A DNA stretch of 64,000 nt, taken from positions 94,501 to 158,500 of the forward strand of contig JAOANU010000011.1 in NCBI GenBank assembly GCA_034387635.1. Reading direction: 5' to 3'. This DNA comes from Rhodosporidiobolus odoratus. Lineage: Eukaryota > Basidiomycota > Microbotryomycetes > Sporidiobolales > Sporidiobolaceae. A program made the position numbers and the translations under genes. How positions within the stretch are numbered: position 1 is the first letter of the stretch; each line of letters begins with the position of its first letter. Under the pieces are notes generated by a model. The model saw only the letters and a program-made list of their open reading frames with translations, did not search any database and had not been told where the DNA came from. Shown in pieces: positions 23,389 to 34,749 of this stretch.

Positions 23389-23523
23389 TCTGTCCTGTAT
23401 CTTTAGCTGGAACGAGAGTAAGAAGACAGAATTGGATTTCATCAGTTTGGGAAACAGAATCAACACCTCGATCTCTTGTTACAGCTTACTGACTGGCCAA
23501 GACACTAGAGACTACGAGAGGGT
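23389..23523. promoter_or_regulatory. Short divergent promoter between the SAM carrier and the CorA-type transporter
   Basis: Only 135 bp separate the two start codons, so both promoters and both 5' UTRs must fit or overlap here. I saw no clear TATA box or repeated operator. Confidence 0.45.
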
Positions 23524-26500
23524 ATGAGCAGCTCACTTCACCCAAACCCAGCTCTACACTCTGCAAATCCTTATTCATCTTCACCTTCTCCTCCGACTCA
23601 ATCTCACGGCGGTGTTCCTACGAGCTCTCCATCTCCGCCCACCCAGGAAGGGGCCTACGACGGCGACACGTTATCCCCGACCATCACCGGCCACTCTTCG
23701 CCAGCAGCGGGTGGGAACGGAGGAGGATGCGTACTTGAACAAGAGGCAAACGACGACGTCACGCCGTCAAAGTCTGAACTAGGACAGCTGGGAGCACCAG
23801 CAGAAGATGACGATGCTATGCTGCACCCGCCAGAGATACAAGAGAGGCCGTCCTACGGTGAGCCGCCTTTTCCTCCTCTCCGAGCGTCGTCGACTGCGCC
23901 AGCAGTCGATGAGGGAGGAGCTGGCCCGCACCTTCCTAGCGCCAGCGGCGTCCTCTCTTATGGCCCGACGAGCTGCAGCGAATGAGCGAGGAGGGCCCGC
24001 GTCGTCGAGCGCGAGTAGCGCCCGATGAGCTTTCTCCGACCGAAGCGGGAGCGAGCGAGGCCTGGTTCCTGCTAGCGCCTGCGGCACTATACTGCGCCCG
24101 CGGCACTCTCTCTATTGGGACCCGCGTCATCGAGCGCGGCTAGCCCTCGACGAGCTATCTCCGAGCGAAGCGCTAGCGAGCGAGACCAGGTCTTTCCTGC
24201 TGGGCCAGGCGAGTGATTGGCGCCTGCGGCGATGTAAGCCTGGCGTCCTTCACTGCTCACTGCTCATCGCAGTGAAGGAGCTCCGAGCATTGGATTCTCC
24301 GGCATGAGGGCCATCTCTGACGCTTCTTAGTATACAGGCCGCTCCCCCTCCTCTCGTCTCCGCGCGACTGCCCGCGCTCTTGAAGCCGCCAACATCCTCT
24401 CTCTCTCTTCCGCCGAAGACTGGGACACTCGACCACCTGGCATCGATCCTCGACGCGTAGACGTGCCCGACTTGAAGTGTCAGTGTGTGATGCAGGTTGC
24501 AGAGTGGAGCGAGGAGAAGATCGAGTTTTCGGTCTTGACGAATAAGGAGGGAAATGGCGAGTTGGAGGGATTCTTGGAGAGGGGCAGACCGGAGTGGGCA
24601 AAGGTAGGCCGCGTTTCGACGACATTGCTTACATCGAGGAGGGCATCCGTTCTGACTCCCTAAGCCGCCCTCGCAGGTTCGCTGGATTCACGTCAATGGC
24701 TTAGACTGGCAAGTCCTGAAATCTCTAGCACTTTACTACGACCTACACCCTCTCAGCCTCGAGGACATGCTTCACCACGGTTCCTCCTCCTCCACCCGAT
24801 CCAAAGTCGACTACTTCAAGCAGCACCTCTTTGTCTCCCTCATCGTGCATCGAACGCTGGAACAATCAGCGGTCGCGGTCGAGAATATGCCGGAGGAGGT
24901 ACTGGGACCGGGGATTGGGATGGCGAGAAGCACGACCAAGGGGTTGAAGGGAGGTGGGGGGAGTAGGGAGAGGCATGGGCACTTGCGAGAACAGTGCGTG
25001 GCCGTTTACCTCGCATTCCGTTCTTTCCTACTGCCGCCTCTCAGAGCTTGGCTCTCGTGTCCTGACGTTCCCATTTCTTTCCATCAGGTTCGGTTTCCAC
25101 CGCTCCCGCCGAGACGAAGAAGCCATCATCGAGTCGACCACTTCCCTCTCCCTCCCCTCCGTCCCCACCTCGGCCGGCAACGGATCATACATCGCCTCCC
25201 CTATCCCGACTGCTGGAAGTTCCACACCCGTCTTGACGGGTCAGGGGGCGCAGGGTATGGCGATTAATCCGAAGAGTTTTAGTCAGTATTTGAGGAATTT
25301 GAGGGAGGCATTCAAGGGGGTTCGGAAGCCTAGGGAGGAGAGTGCGAGGACTGTGAGTCTCGCCTTCCTCTCTTTGCGTCATTTGCCGTCTCTCAGCATT
25401 GCCTGTCTCGCCGGGACTTTGCATTTCTGACTCTCCTAATTCCGTTTTCATCACAGCTCACCCATAATCGCTCCGGTCTCTCGACCCGATTACGCGCTCG
25501 AGCAGGAGGCAAGACGAAGAAAGGAGCGGCGAGGCGGATGAAGAAGGATGAGGACGAACGAGCGGCGGCGAGGTGGACCGTAGCGGCATTGACAAAGGAC
25601 GTCAAGGTGCACGTGCGTCCAAATTCATTCCGCTGGACAATCTACTGGACACTTGTCGCTGATGCGGCGGCGGGCATTGGCGAGCAGATCCACGTCGAAC
25701 AGCTCGGCATCTTTCTCCTGCGGGATGGGACCGTTCTCTCGATAACCCAAGACGCAGGCTACCACCGTCAACTGTCCCAACTGTTTGAGCGCCTCCAGTC
25801 TAAGGACGACTTGCTGCGAGATTCCGAGGATGCGAGCTTCGTACTGCAGGCTTTATTAGATGTAACGGCGGATGATGCCTTGGAGATTGCGGAGGAGTTT
25901 CGGGAGCAACTGACTACGTTGGAAAGTAAGGTATTGAGTCGGGCGGATATGGAGGACGTCAGGGTGCGTGTCGAGCTTCTCTTATTTCTCTGCGTGATGT
26001 CCAGCTAAACCAGAGAGTCGTACTGGCAGCACCTCCACATCCTCTCCTCACAACTCCTCCTCCTCAAATCCACCCTCACCCCCTTACAACTCCTCCTCCA
26101 ATCCCTCCGAGCCCAAGACGACGCCAAAGCCGCCGCCGCGTTCCGACTCGATCCTTCCACTCGTCCTTCATCCCCTGCTCCTGGGCATGGGCATGGAATG
26201 ACCCCATTGCATCAGAAGAAGGGGTTTGTGAGTCAGGAGGCAAAGATCTATTTGGGAGACGTGATGGATCATGTTGATTCCGTGTTGAGTTCGTTGGAGT
26301 TGTTTGGAGATTTGAGTGAGAATCTGGTGAGCCCTTTGCTTCCTCTGCATTCGACACGTCTACCGTATGCCACGCGTCCTTGTCGATTTCGACGACAGAA
26401 GCTGACGAGCGACCTTTGGTTCGTTCTGTGCTCTGTAGATCGCTTTTACGTTCAACCAAATGTACGTACCTTGCGCCGTGCAGCCTGAACAGAGCTGTGG

Positions 26501-27461
26501 TCTCTTTCATATTGCTGACCTACTTCCCCCCTCCACTACTGACGATACATGCGGACAGGAGTTACTCAAGCAACGCTTACATGGTACGTTCTCCTCCTCC
26601 CTTTCCCCCTTCTCGAGCCTCACAGGCGGGCTTGACTATGCGCCAGGTCTCTTCCTCGGTTCGAGGAGGAGATGCTGTCGCTCTGCAGACTAAGAGTAGG
26701 AGTTCTAACCCGATGTGTGCTTTTTCTTCTTTCTCGTACTGTGTGACGCGGCGTGCAGCAAGCTCTTTCCGTGTACGTACCTCCCCTCGACTGTTCTCTA
26801 CTATTTGACCATGTTTGCCTGACTGACTCGTGTGTCGTTCCGTTCGAACAGTATCTCGCTCGTCTTCTTACCGGCTACTTTCTTGTCCTCCTATTTCGGT
26901 ATGAACTTTAGTGCGTTCCTTCCTCTATTGTACTCTGGAAGGACCGACAGTCACTGACGACCTTTCCTGCCCACCTACTATCACCGTCACCTTCCTGGTC
27001 TCAATGTAGCCACGGGCGACTTCCCGGACGAACTCGACATGGGTGTGAATCGATTCTGGAGCATCGCCTTGCCCGTCTCCAGTACGTTCTCTTCATTCAT
27101 TCCTTGAGTGCTTCCTTGCCCAAGCTCATGTTTGTGTCTGAGGATAGTCATCACCGTCATCCTGTTCGGCTGGGAGTACCTCGTCCAGATTTTCAAGGCG
27201 ATGCGGAGAAACGTGTTGAGGGTTTGGCACAAGGTGGTGCGTCCTTGTCCCCCTTTCTCTCTCTCGTTCTCTCTTGCTCTCCTCGACTTGGCTCAAGTAA
27301 TACCTATGCGCTTGCTGCCTCTGGAGAAGCAGGAGCGGGGAGTTTAGGACAAGAAGGAACATGAGCTGATCCTGGTGCTTTTCTCTCCTTTTCCCCTTCC
27401 CGCCGCCTTTGCTCGCCTTTGCCGAGTGCAGCAAGTCACGCGGAGACGGAAGGATCAGTAG
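23524..27461 (+). CDS. CorA-type divalent metal (Mg2+) transporter
   Basis: Predicted membrane metal channel. The ATG at 23524 starts a Ser/Pro-rich cytosolic region. Exon 1 ends ..IQERPSYG and joins RSPSSRLRATARALE across a 480-bp intron (23858-24337). The soluble CorA domain follows, with WIHVNGLDWQVLKSLALYYD, HPLSLEDMLHHG and GIFLLRDGTVLSI, then the long helix around FREQLTTLESKVLSRADMED. The two membrane helices sit near the end, read over several small exons: LVFLPATFLSSYFGMNF (the GMN selectivity motif) and ITVIILFGWEYLVQIF, then a basic tail (QVTRRRKDQ) to TAG at 27461. Introns cluster at the 3' end, some exons being under 30 bp. Alr1/Mnr2-type Mg2+ transport is the likeliest role. The unusually long first intron carries repeat copy A. 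Confidence 0.85.
23961..24234 (+). repeat. Intronic GC-rich repeat, copy A with an internal tandem duplication (inside the CorA intron)
   Basis: It begins CCCGACGAGCTGCAGCG and contains two diverged units of ~110 bp, each running from CCCGCGTC.TCGAGCGCG through GAGCT.TCTCCGA to GGCGCCTGCGGC. It matches copies B and C in the same order and in the sense orientation of the host gene. A perfect 11-bp hairpin (TCCTTCACTGC/GCAGTGAAGGA, about 24247-24279) follows it within the same intron. Confidence 0.8.
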
Positions 27462-28050
27462 ATGCTTTGGTTGGAGAAGTGCAGGCGCGGGTGCGTGGCC
27501 CTTCTTCTTTGTCGCTCTCTCGTTCTCTCGTGCTTGGCTGATCTGAGGCTTACCGCCTGTGTCTCTGTTTTTAGTAGCGTGGACGATGCTCAAGAAAGCC
27601 GGCTATCTGTACATGCCTCGAGATGTTTTGTGCGGTGCACTGTTGTGCTTTTCTAACCTCGTTGAAAAGGCTGTCCCAGAAATGTTGCGGAAAGAAAGGG
27701 AGAGAAAGCCACTGGAGGCATATGCTGGTGTCACTGAGGCTGGAATAGGAGACGTGAATGAGACGAGACGCTGTGAGAATATCAAACCGCAGTTGAATTG
27801 CGAGTGACTGAGTAAAATCCGAGACACGGAAGTTTCTCAGCGTCATCTTCAAGTTGAACAAGAACTTGGGTTTGCTTTCTCTTACCTTACCCGGCTACAG
27901 CTACGCAGGGTATTGTAAGCTCACTCCCCTACCGCTTTCGCTGTCCATGTTGTTACTCCGTTGTTGTCCTCGTCATATCGCTTATTCCCGCAGTTCTGTC
28001 TCGTCTCATCTCGCTAACTCGAATCTTCTATGCACTGCAGTCTATACAAG
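27462..28050. other. Intergenic region with probable 5' UTR intron of the next gene
   Basis: The left part is the CorA 3' flank. Near 27914 a GTAAGC donor and at 28040 a CTGCAG acceptor suggest an intron in the 5' UTR of the trehalose phosphatase gene. No other gene is visible. Confidence 0.4.
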
Positions 28051-31000
28051 ATGGCACCCTTGTCGCCCTTACTCTCTCGTCCACGCAACTCTTCCCGTCC
28101 CGCCCCTCCTCAACGCATCAAATCCACTCGAGCCCAAACCGTCTCTCTCGCCGTCGAAGACAACCTCCCAGAGACAGAGGAATGGGAACCCACCTCGGAT
28201 GAACCCGAACTCGACCTCGACGAGATTCGTGAGAGCATTGGCAAGTGGGAGGAGGAATTGAAAGGTCGGGGAAGGCAACTCAGTGGAAGGACCATGTGGG
28301 TGGCATTTCTTCCCTGCGCCGGACGCGCCCCTTTGTGTGACCCGACGAGCGTCGTCGAGCGCGAGTAGCGCTCCATGAGCTTTCTCCGAGCGAAGCGCCA
28401 GCGAGCGAGGCCTGGTTCCTGCTGGCGCCTGCGGCACGATATCGCGCCCGCGGCACTCTCTGCCACAGATGAACTCGATACCGCCGGGCCAGGCGTGTGA
28501 CTGGCGCCTGCGGCAATATCTCACTTGCGTCGTCCCCCGCGAGGAGCGGTGGATGAGCCTACGGCTCCTGCCAGCACTCGAGGTACGGCCACTTAAGGGC
28601 GGAAGCTGCTTGAGTACGAAGTCGACGCGCTCGATTGACTCCCTGCGACCAAGCAGGGAGTCAACGAGCTTGCGCCTTTGACGTCTGGCTCAAGACACTC
28701 CCTCTCAATTCCGCCGTAAAGCTGACTTTCCATTGTTCTCCTCTCGCAGCGTGGTCGTCCACTCTCTTCCTTGTAAGCATCTTTTGTCTAGCCTCCGCAC
28801 TCACTACTGACCCATGCACCTCCTCAGACGTTTGCACCCTCCACAAGACCGCCTCGCACTCGACTGCCTACGATGATCACGTTCTCCCGAAGCCTGGAGA
28901 AGAGTCCGTTCTCCCGTCGGGCGCCAACACTCCCCTCGAGATCCATCCCGGCGACCCTCTCCTCCGCCCCCGTGCCCTCCACTCGCCGACCACCACCGCG
29001 CTCGAGTCGAACAAGCACAAGATGCCGCCGTCCTCCTTTGCCAACCCCGCCTCCTCTCTCAAGCCATCCTTCCATCCCGCTCTTCCCATCTCTCGCGCTG
29101 CCTCTCCGGCACAAGACGGCTCGTCGACGTCTGCCTCGCCGGCCCCGGGTGCTTCGTTCCAGCACACTGAATCGCAAAGCCATCGCTGGGTTCTTCACCC
29201 CCGCCGCGGCCACGGCGCGCTCAACAGCGGTCTCCGCAGTCTCAAGGACCGCCCCTTGCTCGTCGTCGGCAGGCCGGACGACCTGCTCAGTGCGGAAGGC
29301 GAGCTGTTGACGCAGAATGAGTTGACTGAGGATGCAAAGAAGGACTTGGAGAAGGGTCTGAAGAAGATGGCCGGTGAGAACGAGGAGGGGATTGGCTGCG
29401 CTCCCGTCTGGTTGGAGGACGGCTTGCACTCCCGTTCGTCCTCCTTTTCTCCGGCACTATCCTTTCCGTCCCAGACTTACGACAGTTTTCTTCAGGCTTC
29501 TACGAGGGTATGTGCAAGGAGTACCTCTGGCCCATCTTCCACTACCTCTCGCTTCCCGACAACATCTCGAAGAAGACCGAGCAGGCGGCCTGGGATGCAT
29601 ACTATGAGACCAACATGATCTACGCCAAGAAGGTCGCCAGCGTCTACAAGCCGGGTGACCTTGTAAGTCTCGCATTCGTCCCCATTCCGACCGAATCGTA
29701 AAGACTGACCAAGCCACCGTCCCACAGGTCTGGATCCACGACTACCACCTTCTCCTTGTTCCTAAGATGCTTCGCCAACTCCTCCCGAAGGAGAAGCCGA
29801 CCATCTCCCTCTTCCTCCACTGCCCCTTCCCCTCGTCCGAGTTCTTCCGCTGTCTCCCCCGGCGCGAAGAGCTCCTCGAAGGCATGCTCGGCTGCAACCT
29901 CGTCTGCTTCCAGACCCATTCCTACGCCCGCCATTTCCTTTCGTCCTGCGTTCGCGTCAACGGCTGCGAAGCTCGTGCCGGCGGCGTTGACGCTCACGGG
30001 CACTTGGTGCACCTCGCCCATTGCCCGATCGGTATTGACGTCGACAACGTCGAGATGGACAGGCAGTCCCCCGGTGTTTTGCCCAAGATCGAGGCGCTGA
30101 GGAAGATTTACGCGGGCAAGAAGATCATTGTCGGCAGGGACAAGTTGGACCCTACCAAGGGTGTTCTCCCCAAGGTAAGTTGAGCGTGGTTCCCGGCTTG
30201 TTCTGATGTTTCCGCTCTAGCGAAATAGACGCTGACAGCATTCCCGTTCGGTGCCTAGCTCCGCGCCTTTGAGCGCTTCCTGCACGACTACCCCGAATGG
30301 GCGAACAAGGTCGTCCTCATGCAGGTCACCTCTCCCTCTCCCGGTGACTCGCCTCAGCTCGCCACCAAGGTTTCCGAGCTCGTCGATCAGATCAACGGAA
30401 CGTACGGTAGCCTCGAGTTCCAGCCTGTGCACCACTACCACCAGACGATTGAGCGGGATGAGTACTTTGCCCTGCTGTCTGTTGCGGATCTCGCCCTCGT
30501 TACGAGTAGGAGGGATGGCATGAACACCACCTCGTGCGTTGCCTCCTGCACATCCTGCGTATTTACACATGGCTGACCATCTCCTTTCTCGCAGGATGGA
30601 GTACATCATCTGCCAAGCCGAAGCCAAGGGCTCGCTCATTGTCTCCGAGTTCACCGGTGTCTCGAGTCTCCTTACCAAGGCAATCAAGATCAACCCGTGG
30701 GACCTCGGCGGTGTGGCTCGCGCGATCGACTCGTGCTTGCAGATGCCGCTTGAAGAGAGGGCGGTTAGGCACAAGGTAAGCTGACGTCGCCCGTCTTGAC
30801 TTCCCGCCCTTGTAGCGTCGTTGAGAACGCAGGGAGCGGTAAAGGTTCGGTCGACCGATCAGCTGACGGCCGCTTTATTCGACTCCCGCAGCTCCTGCAC
30901 CACGCCGTTACCTCGCAAACCGCTGCAGTTTGGGCCCACACCAACATTCTCAAGCTCCTTGAGTCGCTTCAGGGCGAGCAGGCCACTCAAAACACCCCTC

Positions 31001-32226
31001 CTCTCGACGAGTCTGCTCTGGTCGCCAAGTACGAGCAAGCGGGGAAGCGTCTCCTCATGTTCGACTACGATGGTACCCTCACTCCCATCGTCAAGGACCC
31101 CTCCGCCGCCACCCCCTCCCCTGCTCTCCTCAGCTCTCTCAGCACCCTCGCTGCCGACCCCAAGAACGTCGTCTATATCATTTCGGGACGTGATGGAGAC
31201 TTCCTGGAGGAACACCTGGGTCACATCCCTAATTTGGGCATGAGCGCTGAGCACGGCTGCTTCATTCGTCAGCCGGGTGCGAAGGAGTGGGTTAGCTTGA
31301 CGGATGATCTTGACATGGACTGGAAGAAGGACGTGTTGAGAATTTTCCGCTGTGCGTTTCCAAATCCCTTTTCCCCTCTTATACTTGCAGGAAGGGAGCT
31401 GAAGGGACTGGTCTGATTGCGTGCAGACTACGAGGCTCGTACCCAGGGTTCGTTCGTTGAGAAAAAGGTCTCCAGTGTTACCTTCCACTACCGTAACGCC
31501 GACCCCGTTTTCGGCCTCTTCCAGGGTACGTTCAGCATTCTTTTCGCAGTACCTCGCCGTGCAAGCTCTGACTGTGTTTGTCCACTTTTAGCCAAGGAGC
31601 TGCAGGCCATGCTCGAGTCGATGCAGGAGTCGCTCCCCATCGACGTCCTTGTCGGTAAGAAGAACGTAGAGGTCCGCCCGGCACACACGAACAAGGGCGA
31701 GATTGTCCGTCGCCTCATGTACGTCTACCCGGACGCACAGTTCTGCATGTGCGCTGGTGACGACAAGACGGATGAGGATATGGTACGCTAATTCCCCTTT
31801 CCGCCCTGCCCGGCTTCTCGAGCTGACGATCTCTTGTTACAGTTCCACTCCATGGCTCGCGTCTTCTCCGGCAACACACCCGGCGGTGGCAAGACCCTCA
31901 TTTCCCCCCCGGAGTCGTTCGCCCTCTTCCCTTCCCTCGCCGCGGCCGCCAAGCGTGATGCCATTGAACATGGCACGCCCGCGCTGCCCGAAGACCTCAA
32001 CGAGCCCGTCGAGTCGAAGCTTGATCCGAGTGCTACGTTCATGATTGCGATCGAGGCGAAGGAGACCGCAGGTGCCAAGATGACGATGGCGAATGCTGTG
32101 CTCGAAAGGTGCGTTTCTTTCCTCCTTTCCCAACGTCCGTGCTCATCTCAATCGTGGCCCTGTAGTCCTGCCGCTATGATCTCCATCCTCGAACGCCTCG
32201 CGGCCTTCTCTACGACGCAACAATAA
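28051..32226 (+). CDS. TPS2: Trehalose-6-phosphate phosphatase (Tps2-type, synthase-like plus phosphatase domains)
   Basis: Removes phosphate from trehalose-6-phosphate in the two-step trehalose pathway, part of the cytosolic synthase complex. The ATG at 28051 (MAPLSPLLSRPRNS) follows a probable 5' UTR intron, and an in-frame upstream ATG at 28030 is less likely. Exon 1 ends ..GRTI and joins a 23-bp microexon (28750-28772, VVVHSLP) and then VCTLHKTASHS. The GT20 glucosyltransferase-like domain follows with VWIHDYHLLLVPKMLR, HCPFPSSEFFRCLP and SRRDGMNTTSMEYI. The HAD phosphatase domain has the active-site LLMFDYDGTLTPI, then VYIISGRDG and CAGDDKTDEDMFHSM. Both Asp of DxDGT are present, so it should be active, unlike purely regulatory Tps3/Tsl1. 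The stop is at 32226. The first coding intron (28296-28749, 454 bp) is exceptionally long and carries repeat copy B. Confidence 0.92.
28338..28520 (+). repeat. Intronic GC-rich repeat, copy B (inside the TPS2 intron)
   Basis: It runs from CCCGACGAGCGTCGTCGAG through GAGCTTTCTCCGAGCGAAG, GGCCTGGTTCCTGCTGG and GGCGCCTGCGGCAC to GGGCCAGGCGTGTGACTGG and GGCGCCTGCGGCAATATC. Long blocks are identical or nearly so to copy A. Downstream in the same intron is a perfect 12-bp stem, TTGACTCCCTGC/GCAGGGAGTCAA with a 6-nt loop (28635-28664). Confidence 0.8.
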
Positions 32227-33018
32227 ACGCTTGACATTCTTCGGAATAGCAAGTCGAATCAAAAGGACGTTTTCTCCTCTTCCCTCCCCCCTCTCTTCCT
32301 TGTCGGTGTCATCCCTTCACCCTGTTCGTATCTCCCTTTCATTGTCAAATAGAATTCCAGTGGCAGTATTACGGTAAGATGTCAGATGAGGCGCACTCGA
32401 CGATGCTTCGAAACTGCTTCATTGGCAGTAGGTTCTTGGCTGGTGATCCGTACTCATACGTGTTCTGTCTCTGTTTGCGGGGGACCCGCGAAACGGGTTT
32501 AGCTAGGCAGAGCTCGTCTTTCCACTTCGACCTTCTCAAGATGCGTTCGACAGCCAACTTTGTCTCGATCGCACCTGCGCTCTCGAGCCTACTTCGCCAA
32601 CACTTACCTTATCGACGGGTTCACTACCCCTTCAGCTCTTCGACTTTGCCCGTCCCGCCTCGCAACCTGCCCGCCCGCTAACCACTAGCTCCCCATTTTT
32701 TCGTCGGAAAAAGCGGCCTTTTCGCCTCACGAGTAGTTTCCGCTCATTCAGTCGAAGTCGCAATTGAGGGGACAGTACAGGTAGAGGTGGTATCGCTAGA
32801 CCTTGAGCGCATCTTGCTCAGGCTCGGGAAGTTAGCCAGTTGACTGGACTGAAGAAGGAGGAGGGGTTTTCTCCTTCATGAGGTTGTCAGCCGTGTGTGC
32901 GTCCTCTTCTTCCCTTCAGTCATTTTCTACCTACCTTAACGTATTCCCGTCGTAGATCCACCTTGCGACCAACGGCCCTCCACGCCCAGGGTTCTCCTGT
33001 CTTTCCCGCCTCTCCATC
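32227..33018. other. Intergenic region, no gene seen
   Basis: TPS2 3' flank followed by the promoter side of the hypothetical gene at 33019. The open frame at 32379-32681 has no motif and no supporting splice structure. Confidence 0.4.
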
Positions 33019-34105
33019 ATGTCGTCTAAGCCCGTCCGCCCCACACTTCGCGTGACCATGAGAAGTCCTGTCTCGGATGGTAGTAGGCGACCCCGCTGCT
33101 TGAAGGAAGCGCTAGATGTGCGTCTGCTATTTTCCGCCTTTTTCTCTTCATCCCGAACCTGACTGACTGGCTCCCGTTTACCTACTTTCGTCCTTACAGC
33201 TACGCGCGCAGATCTTGAACGCCAAGAACGGACGCCCCAAGTTCCAACACATTCCCTCTGACGCGCCGGACACGCCCGAGTGGGCTCAACTGCAGAAACG
33301 TCTCGCTTTCCTACACGGTTGGCCGTCGCTTCAAGGGTTCAATGTACCGCTGCCTCCCTTCGACTACGAAGAAGACGTCTGGCTTGAAGACGAAGAAGCT
33401 GTAGAGGAGGAAGAGGGCTCGCAGCCGACCCAGGTTCGCTCACTCACAATGACCCACCCGATATGCGCTCATCCCCTTTCTGGACTGCAGCTACCATTCA
33501 CCTTCTCCGCGCCGGCGGCGGCTGTCACCTCTTACACACCTCCACTTTCGACCTCTCCGTGCTCGCCTCCAGATTCCATCCTTACCACCTTTTCCTTCAC
33601 TTCTCTGGCCTCAGTCGCAACGACCATTCCCTCTTCCCCCGAGCCGGACCCCTCTCTCCCATCCTTCGATTGCCTCTTCGCCTCGCTTCCGTGCTCGCCT
33701 AAGGACACCGACTCGACCGGCGGTCAAAAGGGTGCCATCCAGTCGCGGTGCTGTCAGTCAAACGGCAAAACATGCTACATCGTCTGCAGCTCTGGCGTCC
33801 TCCTCTGTGGCGGTCGCTCCCAGGTTCCGCTCCCCTCATGTCTAGTCCTTCCGCCATGTCTTCACCTCACTACGACTCTCACCGACCCAGCCCCCGGCAG
33901 CCTTAGACGGAAAATCTGCCTTGTGCCTTCATCCCGCCTCGAGCCCATCATCCCTCAGTTGCCGTTACAGGCTGCCTGTGGCCGCATCGAGGTGATACTC
34001 GGGGACTACTTCCGAGCAGCAGGAGATATATTGCAGCATCAGAAACTGACTAGGGCAAAGGAAAGGAGGAGGCTCGAGGTTGTGGCATGTTGTTCGAGGA
34101 AGTAA
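33019..34105 (+). CDS. Hypothetical protein with acidic middle and Cys-rich segment
   Basis: The ATG at 33019 starts MSSKPVRPTLRVTMRSPVSD. An intron (about 33118-33200, GTGCGT donor, CTGAC branch site, TACAG acceptor) joins to LRAQILNAKNGRPKFQHI. The N-terminal part has a tidy look (WAQLQKRLAFLHGWPSLQGF, DYEEDVWLEDEEAVEEEEG). A second probable intron, about 33434-33491 (GTTCGC..CTGCAG), leads to a Ser/Thr/Pro-rich region, then a Cys-rich piece (SRCCQSNGKTCYIVC) and a basic C-terminus ending CCSRK at 34105. I recognise no family, and a further intron in the Ser-rich part is possible. Confidence 0.5.
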
Positions 34106-34749
34106 GCCGGTCTGATCTTTTCTCACATAGTAGATATACTGTACCAGTCGTGGTGTCGCTATTGCTTGCATCTTGTCGTTGTGCGTTTCTCTGCTTGAGT
34201 ACGGCGCAGAACGACGAAGGCGGACCCGGACGGAGGGAGGCAACTTGAGGCTCTCATCTCGCCGGCGAGTCTCCTCAAGCCGGCCTCGTACAGTTATTAA
34301 CCGTCATGGTCGGCCGCTGCAGTCGCATCGACAAGGGCTGAGGGCACAGTGACCGGCACAAAGTCTCGACTGAGAAGGTCACAAGCGTTCGGTCGCTTGT
34401 TCTCTGCGTGCTGTAGACACCCAATGGGAGGCGTATCAGGCTGCCCAACGGTGCATGAGAAGCGAACAAGATCTAGCAGCTACACAAAAGAATGGCTCCG
34501 TCGACTGGCGAGAAGACCTTGACAAATAGCTGGATTGCCCGGAATGGAACGCTATGAACAAGTGTGGGTCTATGAGCTATGCTACAAGGCGTGGTGGCTA
34601 CGTACAACCTATGCGATACGACGAAGTGCGAGCGGGAAGATACAGGAGCGAGGGTGGGTGTGTGGGTAGATACAGAAGAGGCTGATTAGGTAGTATTGGT
34701 TGGCTAAGGGCAAGGGGGCCAAGAAGCGGCTGGACCGAAGAAGCGCCTA
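34106..34749. other. Convergent spacer, no gene seen
   Basis: 3' flanks of the hypothetical gene and of the secreted LPMO-like gene. No RNA or coding signal recognised. Confidence 0.4.

Noticed and set aside
23787..24130. Frames inside the repeat-bearing introns that share Ala/Ser/Arg-rich peptides between loci
   Set aside because: The peptides recur only because the intronic repeat recurs. They cross splice sites of clear host genes and have no start or domain, so I treat them as repeat DNA rather than genes.
28030..28368. Upstream ATG at 28030 as the TPS2 start, and the frame running on past 28296
   Set aside because: A CTGCAG acceptor at 28040 suggests a 5' UTR intron, so the ATG at 28051 is preferred. 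Beyond 28296 the frame enters the long intron, and splicing to 28750 restores a trehalose-phosphatase-like sequence.
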